DNA of 64,000 bases from Labia minor. Its lineage: Eukaryota; Arthropoda; Insecta; Dermaptera; Spongiphoridae. Where the stretch lies: NCBI GenBank assembly GCA_963082975.1, contig OY720345.1:1997001-2061000 (forward strand), given 5' to 3'. Both the position numbers and the translations under genes were made by a program. The notes under the pieces were generated by a model, which was given only the letters and a program-made list of their open reading frames with translations, was not told the origin of the DNA and made no database searches. Shown in pieces: positions 48,701-57,700 of this stretch. Numbering within the stretch: the stretch's first letter is position 1; the number at the start of each line of letters is the position of its first letter.

Positions 48701-51700
48701 ATCGCCACCAGCGCCTCTATGATCTAGTATGGTAACTAAACTATTTTTAATTAATTAGCACCCCCTGGACACACCTTAGCAATTAGCGGTTTAATAAAAG
48801 AAGTCTGACATGCCCTGAGACCTACTGAATATGCATAAAAAATTTCATAAGAATCGGTCCAGCCGTTTCGGAGGAGTATCATTTCAAAGTTTTGTGACAC
48901 GAGAATTTTATATATAAGATTTTCATGTGGAAAAATATATCAGGAGTACATCTATATACGAATTTAAATTTTTTTATATAAATCACATGAAATAAAAATA
49001 ATTAACAAAATATTAAAAAACGTTTTAAAATTTTTTTTTATAAATGGCAATTATTTGATTTTTAAATATTAATATTAAAAGCCAGAAAGCTAGGGCCGTT
49101 TTGATCAATTTTAACACTGAGCTATAAACCAATTAACGCCCTAAGGCCTAGGCAATAAAATTCTTAAACATGATTTTTTTAATATTTCATTGCATTAAAA
49201 ATAATATTACATATTTTGTTAAATCAACTTCTCATTAACTTACATTTTAATTTTAGTTAAAACAAGAAAAGCTATAGCAATCCCTATTAATTTTGTATCA
49301 TATGAAATATTATTAATAATTAATATATATATATATATCTTATATATAAAATTCTCGTGTCACAAAACTTTGAAATGATACTCCTCCGATACGGCTGGAC
49401 CGATTCTTATGAAATTTTTTATGCATATTCAGTAGGTCTCAGGGCATGTCAGACTTCTTTTATTAAACCGCTAATTGGTAAGGTGTGTCCAGGGGGTGAT
49501 AATTAAGTAAAAATAGTTTAGTTACAATGCTAGATCATAGAGGCGCTGGTGGCGATAATTTGACTTCTATATAAATTCTAATAGGGGACTTGCAAACACG
49601 AATGCTGCGTAGTCAAGTCAGCTAGGGCGTCATCTTATGACGTTGCACCCTCAGTTCGAAACTCGCAAAGGCACATTTTTGTCTTTAAGTATTATATATT
49701 TTTTTTACAAATTAATTAATTTTTATTATTTTAATATTTTATTAAATTATTTTATTTTATTAAATTAATAATTATGTCAATTAATTTTTTCTTCATAAAT
49801 AAACATATAAAAAACTATATAAAATTTGAATTTTCATTCATTCGTCCAATTAAAATGATATTAAAATATTCCTTTGAAATATAATAAATAATTAAATAAT
49901 TAAATGTGGTTGCTGCGGCCAAGAACTTTCGAGTTCCTTAGAGTCACAGAGATAGATAGAATAACATATACAATAATAATATTATATATGTAAAATATTT
50001 ATATTTACCTCCACCTACTTATATCACCCTCTAGCGGACATCTAATTACTCATTTATTATTTATCTATTTATATGTGTTATCGACATCTAATTTTACTCA
50101 TTTTATTATTTATCCATTTATATGTATTTTATTTATAAACTTGTAAAATAATTTAAAAGAAATAAACTTGAAAATTAATTATTCCTTTTTGGATATAATA
50201 AATTCTGTTGTTATTATTCTACAAATTAATTTTCAATTTTAAAATGGAAACAAAATTTTTTTATGTACATATTGTGAAAAAGGAAGAAAATGAATATGAA
50301 ATTTCTGGGTTGTCCGAAGACAAAGAACTATGGTATAGGTTGCCAGAAGAATCAAGGAAAGTTCAAAATCATCCCATATTACTTTCAAACTCTATAATTA
50401 AGAGTTCAATGCTGGCTATAAAACCCATTCAAGGATATCGTAAAATTGGTATAAAATTAAATGAAGAACTTAAAAAAATTTATTTTGATGAAGGTGAAAA
50501 TATTTCTTTTAATAAAATTCCGTTAGAAGAAATTTCTAATGAAATCAACTTCGATCAAGAAGAAAAGAAAAATTTGCAAATGGAAATTGAAAAATTACAA
50601 CTACAGCTAAGTGCAACTCATTTTAATTTTTATGATATTGAAAAAAAATTAAATTTAGAAAAATTTAATAAAAATCAAGATCCAATAATTTGGATTCAAA
50701 AATTTGAAAATGAATGTTTTAGAAATAATATAGTGAATGAGACTAATATTATTGAAACACTTCGATTTTATATACTAGGCATATCAAAAGACTGGTATGA
50801 TACAAATTTAACAAAATTTGGATTAAATAAATGGAATCTTTGGAAAGAATCTTTTCAAAATACATTTAGAGATATAAGTTGGATAAAAATAAAAAAAGCT
50901 TTTGATTTTAAATATTCAGGAGGGTCCATCATCGATTATGCAATTACAAAAGAAAAACTATGTATTGAAATAGAGAACGGTGGAACAATACAGTCTAGGA
51001 TTCATATGATAGTGATGGGACTCCCTGAAAAATTTCAAAATAGACTAGATTATGAAAAAATAAAAACAATTGAAACATTGTTTTCCGAATTAAAGAAAAT
51101 TGAATATTTATCAAATGAATTTAATAAAATTAAAACGAATTATAATAAAAATTTTAATAAAAACGAAAATATAGATAAAAATAATACAAGTGATACAAAA
51201 AAAAAAAAAATTTTCGTGCTCAATTTGCGAATCTTTTGGTTGGCCAAACCGTTATCACTCTGAAAATATATGTAGAAATAAAAATTTAAAGATAAAACAA
51301 GAAAGTAATTTAAATGAAAAAGAAAATTTTAAAATAAATGAAAACTATGATTCTTTAAACTAAAAAGCCCGGAAGAATTTAATCCACTTATAAAAATAAA
51401 TGTATTAATAGACAATAAGTATAATATAAAAGCTATTTATGATAGTGGGTCGAATGTAAGCTTACTAAATAAAAAACTTTTAAATATTTTAAAGTTAAAT
51501 TTAGAAAAAAACAAAACTATATTTAGAACACTTAGTGGTAAAAATTTCTGTCAAGGCCGGGCAAATATTAGTTTGAAAATCGGAGAGATTACGGAAAATC
51601 TAAATACTTATGTAATTAAAAATAACAAATTTTCTTATGATTTACTGTTGGGACTCGACGCAATAAAGAAATTCAGACTCATACAAAATGAAAATTTAAA

Positions 51701-54700
51701 AATTTTTCAGAAAATAGATGATGAGAATATTATAAAAATAAAACCAACAAATATAAAAAATAATGTTAACGATTTTCAAATAAATATGAATGAATTGGAT
51801 TATATAGAAGATAAGAATAAAATTATAGAATTAAAAACGATAATAGAAAATTTCAAAAATATATTTGCTAAAAATAAATTTGATGTTGGAAAAGTAAAAT
51901 GTAAAGAAGGTGAGATTAAATTAATTAAAGAGGAATATATTAATTCACGACCTTATAAATGCAATATAATAGACGAGAGAGAAATACAAAATCAGATAAA
52001 AAAATTATTAGAGGCAAAGTTAATTGAGGAATCAGATGGAGGTTTTTCATCACCAGTTACACTTGCATTCAAAAAAGAGGATGGTCGGAGGACAAGACTT
52101 TGTATTGATTACCGAAGATTAAATAAATTGATAATACCAGAATGTTTTCCATTTCCAACTATAAATGATGTTATTGAAAAGATACCTAATTGTAAATATT
52201 TTTTCGATAATTGATATAAATTCGGCTTTTTGGAACATTCCTTTAAGAGAAAATGATCGAGAGAAAACCGCATTTATTACAAAATTTGGGAAATTTAGGT
52301 TTAAAGTATTACCATATGGTCTTAAAAATGCTCCAGCGATTTTTCAAAGGACATTATCTAATATTTTAAGAAGGAATGGTTTAGACGAATTCTCTATAAA
52401 TTATATCGATGATATCTTAATATTTTCTAAAACATGGGAGGAACATATGAAACATATAAAAAAAACTTTTGAAATACTAGACGAAGTGGGTTTCAAACTA
52501 AAATATGAAAAATGTAAATTTGCTTCTAATTCAGTGAAATATCTTGGACATTTCATACAAGAAAATAAAATATCACCAGCAATTGAAAATTTGGCTGCTA
52601 TTAGAAAACTAAACAAACCAACAGATAAATCTGGTGTAAGGAGTATTTTAGGATCAATAAATTTTTTTTTAAAATATATTGAAAACAGTACAGAAAAATT
52701 TGAACCACTTCATCGATTATTAAAAAAAAATGTAAAATTTGAATGGACAAAAGAATGTGATGAAAGTTTTAATTTAATTAAAGAATATTTATGTTCCTCA
52801 CCCATTTTAGCAATATATGATACAGACAAAGAAATAATAATTGAAACAGATGCTAGTTTAAAAGGAATTGGTGCAGTATTGAAACAACCACAAATTAATG
52901 GTATGTTGCATCCAGTTGCTTATTTTTCTAGGAAACTATCAGAAAAAGAAAAGAAAATGGATATTATTCACCTGGAGTGTAAAGCAATTAAAGAAGCAAT
53001 AAAATTTAGAGTTTGTACGGACCATAAACCCTTAGAAAATTTAAGAACAAAGAGCAGAACAGATGAAATATTGGGAGATTTAGTCAATTATCTATCTCAA
53101 TTTAATTTTAAAATCATTTATAAAAAAGGGAAAGACAATATTTTGGCAGACCTTTTATCAAGACAGCCAATATTAGAATATTTTGAAAACGAAGACGAAA
53201 TTAAAGTAGTAAATTTAATAGAAATAAAAAAAATAATTGAAGATCAAAAAGAAAATTTTAAAGAAATAGAAAATGATAAAAAAACAGAAAAACGAAATAA
53301 TATTTTTTTTAAAAATCTAAATAACAGAGCAAGGATATATATTTCAATTGACTTTGGTATAAAATTAATAAAGCTCGTTCATGAATATTATGGTCATATA
53401 GGAAATGCTCAATTAAAAAGGAAAATAAGACCCTATTATTATTTTAAAAATATGGATCGATTAATTAATTCATTTTGTGAAAATTGCAAGATTTGTAAAG
53501 AAAACAAAACTCGTAAAGGAAGAACAATTGGATTAATGTCGAAATTAGGGCCTCCAAGTAAACCCTATGAAATTATGTCCATTGATACGGTAGGAGGATT
53601 CGCCGGGAACAGATCACCGAAAAGATTTATGCACATTTTAGTGGATCACTTTAGCAGATACGCTTGGATCTCCACTTCGACAGGTCAAGACGCTAAAGAA
53701 TTTATCAAATTAATAGATCCAGTTACAAAAGAAAATGAAATTAAAATGATTTTGACAGACCAATACTCTGGATTTAATTCTGAAGAATTTAAAAACTATT
53801 TAAATAAAAAAAATATACAACTTGTATTTACATCAATAGATTGTCCCCAATCTAATGGCCTAAATGAGAGACTAAACCAAACTCTTGTTAATAGAATAAG
53901 ATGCAAAATAAATAGTGATAATAGAGCATGGTCTAAAATCGCAGAAGATTGTACAAAGGAATACAACAAGACAATTCATAGTTCAACAAAATTTGAACCT
54001 GAATATTTACTTTTGGGTATAAAATCAACAATTTCTCCTATCACTTTTGGGGAAGATAATCTGGAACAGGCCAGGAAAGAAGCTTTTAAAAATTCCTTAA
54101 AAAGTTTTTATACTAATAAAGAAAGGATAGACAAAACTAGAAAAGAAAAAGAATTTAAAATAGGCGAGATGGTATACATCGAGAATGGGAATAAAATAAA
54201 CCGTAGGAAAACGGATAAAGTAAGGATGGGCCCATTCAAAATAACAAAAAGAATTTCCACATCCATATACGAGGTTGACTGTGGAAAAAAAAGAAAAAAA
54301 TTATCAAACTGTTTCCACTGCAGTAAATTGACACCTTTTTCTTCTGAAGAAAAAGCCTAAGGGGGTAAGATGTAAAATATTTATATTTACCTCCACCTAC
54401 TTATATCACCCTCTAGCGGACATCTAATTACTCATTTATTATTTATCTATTATATGTGTTATCGACATCTAATTTTACTCATTTTATTATTTATCCATTT
54501 ATATGTATTTTATTTATAAACTTGTAAAATAATTTAAAAGAAATAAACTTGAAAATTAATTATTCCTTTTTGGATATAATAAATTCTGTTGTTATTATTC
54601 TACATATATATAATTAATTTACTGATTAATTTAAAATATATTTTAAATAAGAACACAAAAAGAAATGAATGTTTTATGTAATATACTGATTGAAACAAAA

Positions 54701-57700
54701 TGGATGAAAACCTTTTAATACTCTTAAAAAAATACTATGTACCACTCGTCTAGGTGTGGAGAGCGCCGAAGGCGCTCGGAGCAGCTAGTATATATATAAA
54801 AATATTGTAAAACAACATTTTCTCGTGGACAAAAAAAGAATAAAATAATTTTTCTATATATCTGACAAAGTCTATGATTGAATTGAATTGCTTTATATTT
54901 AACGAAAAACGTTGGGCGCATGTAGTTTTATTTATTTATATGATACAATATATCAAGTCAAATTTTTGTAATATTTAAAACAAATCTAATCTAATCTAAA
55001 ATTTCTGAAAACTGGGCATTCTCAAATAAAGTGAAACATATTCACCTCCACGTTTAGCGGAATGGGAGCAGAGGGGAAGGGGGAGAGGGAGGTGAAAATA
55101 AAAAAATGCAATGATTTTTAATTATATAATTAAAATTTTCTCTATTTACTTCTATTCAGTTCTATTTACCTCTATTCTATTCATATGTTATAATAATTCA
55201 ATATCGGGCGCTTACAATACGAATTTAGCTAAATATATGCATAAAAAGTGCAAACGCCAACGCTATGTCACTTAGTGATCTTACTCGGCGTATGCATTCA
55301 TCTTTTCCCAAATTTATTAATTGAGATTTAGAGATTTATGCAATTTGAAAAATTCCTTATCGTTACGTTCGTGGCGCTCCTTAAGTTACTGCGCCCAAAC
55401 TTCCCCTAATGGAAGAAAGTTAAATACATTAGATAGTTAAATAACTCGTTTAAATATCTTTAGTGTATTTTTCTCCCTATATATAATTTATTTGATGATG
55501 GCTTCCAAAAAATACAAATGTAAAATCCAATTTTAAAATTAATTATATATTTATATTATAAAATATTTTTTATTTATAGGAATGAGAAATCGATCAGTAG
55601 GGAGTCATAATATGAATGACTATTCAAGTAGGAGTCACACAATTCTTACTGTTCACATTACCTCCGAGCAACAAATGGGGGAAGATGGTGTGTTCATCAC
55701 TAAACAAGGAAAGATCAATTTTGTGGATTTAGCAGGCAGTGAAATGACAAAGAAAACACTAAGCGAAGGGAAAACTCTCGAGGAGGCTAATAATATCAAC
55801 AAAAGTTTAATGGTCCTTGGTAAGTATAAATATTATATTATTAAAAAATATAAATTTTCCACTAAATATTTACATAAGTATATACTATATATACTTATAT
55901 GAAAAAATATTAATAAGTATTATTAAAAGATTATGTATTACCTAAATATGAACCATGAAAACTTTAAAAAAATAATTTATTCTTATTATTTTAATATTTT
56001 TTAAAATATAATAAAATAATAATAAATAAATCATTTTGTTTGATATAAATATTTTAATTAATTTAATTGTAATTGATCCTAAGATCAAATAATTAATTAT
56101 AAAATGTGAATAAATTATGAATAATATAATAATATTAATTGATAATAATCTGATAAAGAATAATGTCCATTCTTATATTTTAGTATGTAATTGAAATAAA
56201 TCAAACAATTTTTAGAAATAATAATTTTCTTTTCTTTTTTCAATAAAACAATCTTAATTATTGAAAATCTGTGATTTGACATCCAATCAGTTAAATTCAA
56301 TTTTTAATAGTTCTTCTATCCATTAACAGAAAACAAAATATCAACATTTGTTTAAGAAAAATTTATTTTAGAAATGAACTTTTATGAACTAAGTACATAT
56401 ATATATATATAATAAAATATCAAATTATTTTAAAAATAAGTATTTCCTGGCAAACCTTCCATTAAATATTACTAAGGAACGATTCCTATGGCCTCTTTTC
56501 AACCAATGAATAATCTATAAATGAAATTGAATTTCCACTTAATTCTTTTCTATAATGCTTTTGTTGAAAATTTAATAAATAGTCTTGCACTTTGACACTC
56601 AACGGGGTTAACATTTTCAATTTCTTTGTCGAACAATCAATTTAGAATCTCGGACAAGAAACGCTGCATGTTGAAGGTTTTTTGCATTTTTAATTAACCT
56701 GTATCTCGAAAAAAAAATGCGGGTGCAGTTAACATAATAGACGAATAATAGAAAAAAAATAAAATATATTTACTCTTTTGTAGTCGATGGAATCATTCAC
56801 TTGAAACACATATAAACTTTTTTTTTTTTTTGTTAAGGATATTGTATCTCCTCTCTAAGTGATAGTAAGAAAAAGGGTGGACATATCCCTTACCGAGACA
56901 GTCAATTAACCAAATTACTGGCAGATAGTTTAGCCGGAAATGGAGTTACCCTGATGGTAAGTAAAGTATATCACATATTTTTTCTAATATTATTTCCAAG
57001 CAGGTTTTGATTTAAAAATTTTACAGAAACATATTATTATTAAAATTGCCTTTAAAAAATTAATTAAAACAAATCATTTATTATATATTATTTTTATTTG
57101 TTTAATTTGTAGATTGCCTGCATATCACCTGCAAAATCAAATATTACTGAATCGATAAATACATTAAGATATGCAGCTCGAGCTAAAAGAATTCGCACTA
57201 AGCCTATTGTTGTGATGGTAATAAGTCTTTTTTTAATTTGTTATATAATGATTTTTTTTAAATTTACAATAACTATTTTTCTTTCAAGGACCCTCGAGAG
57301 GCATTGATTTTGAGTTTAAAACGTGAAGTGGGTGCTTTACAAAATGAAAATGAACATCTCCGAGCAGCTTTGCATCTCAATGGAAATGAATCGTTGGTTA
57401 ATATGGGAACACCAACCCATCCTCAAGAATTAGGTAGAAAATAATTAAGAAAACCCCTTTTTTTTAAATACATTTTCTATTTCTAATTTATTATTGCAGG
57501 TCGTTTGGCACTTACTACACCTCCTCAAGTAGATTTAGAAAAGTTAACTGATTTGGAAGGTCCAGAATTAACAGCTTTAGTTAAACATTATCTAACGGAA
57601 AATGAAGCACTTAGACGTGAGAACACAGAATTATTTAGTACCAGAGAATTACTTCTACGTGATCAAGAATTGGTTTGTAGGGAAAATGAACGACTTCTTA

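Larger units (their letters stand above)
49989..54604 (+). mobile_element. Ty3/gypsy LTR retrotransposon, nearly intact
   Basis: 4.6 kb with two 234-235 bp LTRs, gag, and pol in the Ty3/gypsy order protease, reverse transcriptase, RNase H, integrase; no envelope gene. Gag and pol are in different frames linked by a slippery site at 51354-51360. Two further frame changes, both at homopolymers (A14 at 51197-51210, T6 at 52199-52204), break the frames. The LTRs are almost identical, so insertion was recent. It sits inside a Helitron in KIF12 intron 4, in the sense direction. Confidence 0.93.
49338..54788 (+). mobile_element. Helitron interrupted by a Ty3/gypsy element
   Basis: Starts TCTTATATATAAAATTCTCG after an A, ends with the hairpin GAGCGCCGAAGGCGCTC (54761-54777), then GGAGCAG and CTAG before a T. 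The retroelement at 49989-54604 occupies its middle; without it the Helitron is about 835 bp. It faces 48402-48919 head to head across about 420 bp. Before the retroelement it carries the shared LINE tail (49905-49965). Confidence 0.8.

Noticed and set aside
49989-54604. Endogenous retrovirus with an envelope gene
   Set aside because: Only ten bases separate the pol stop from the 3' LTR, so there is no room for an envelope gene.
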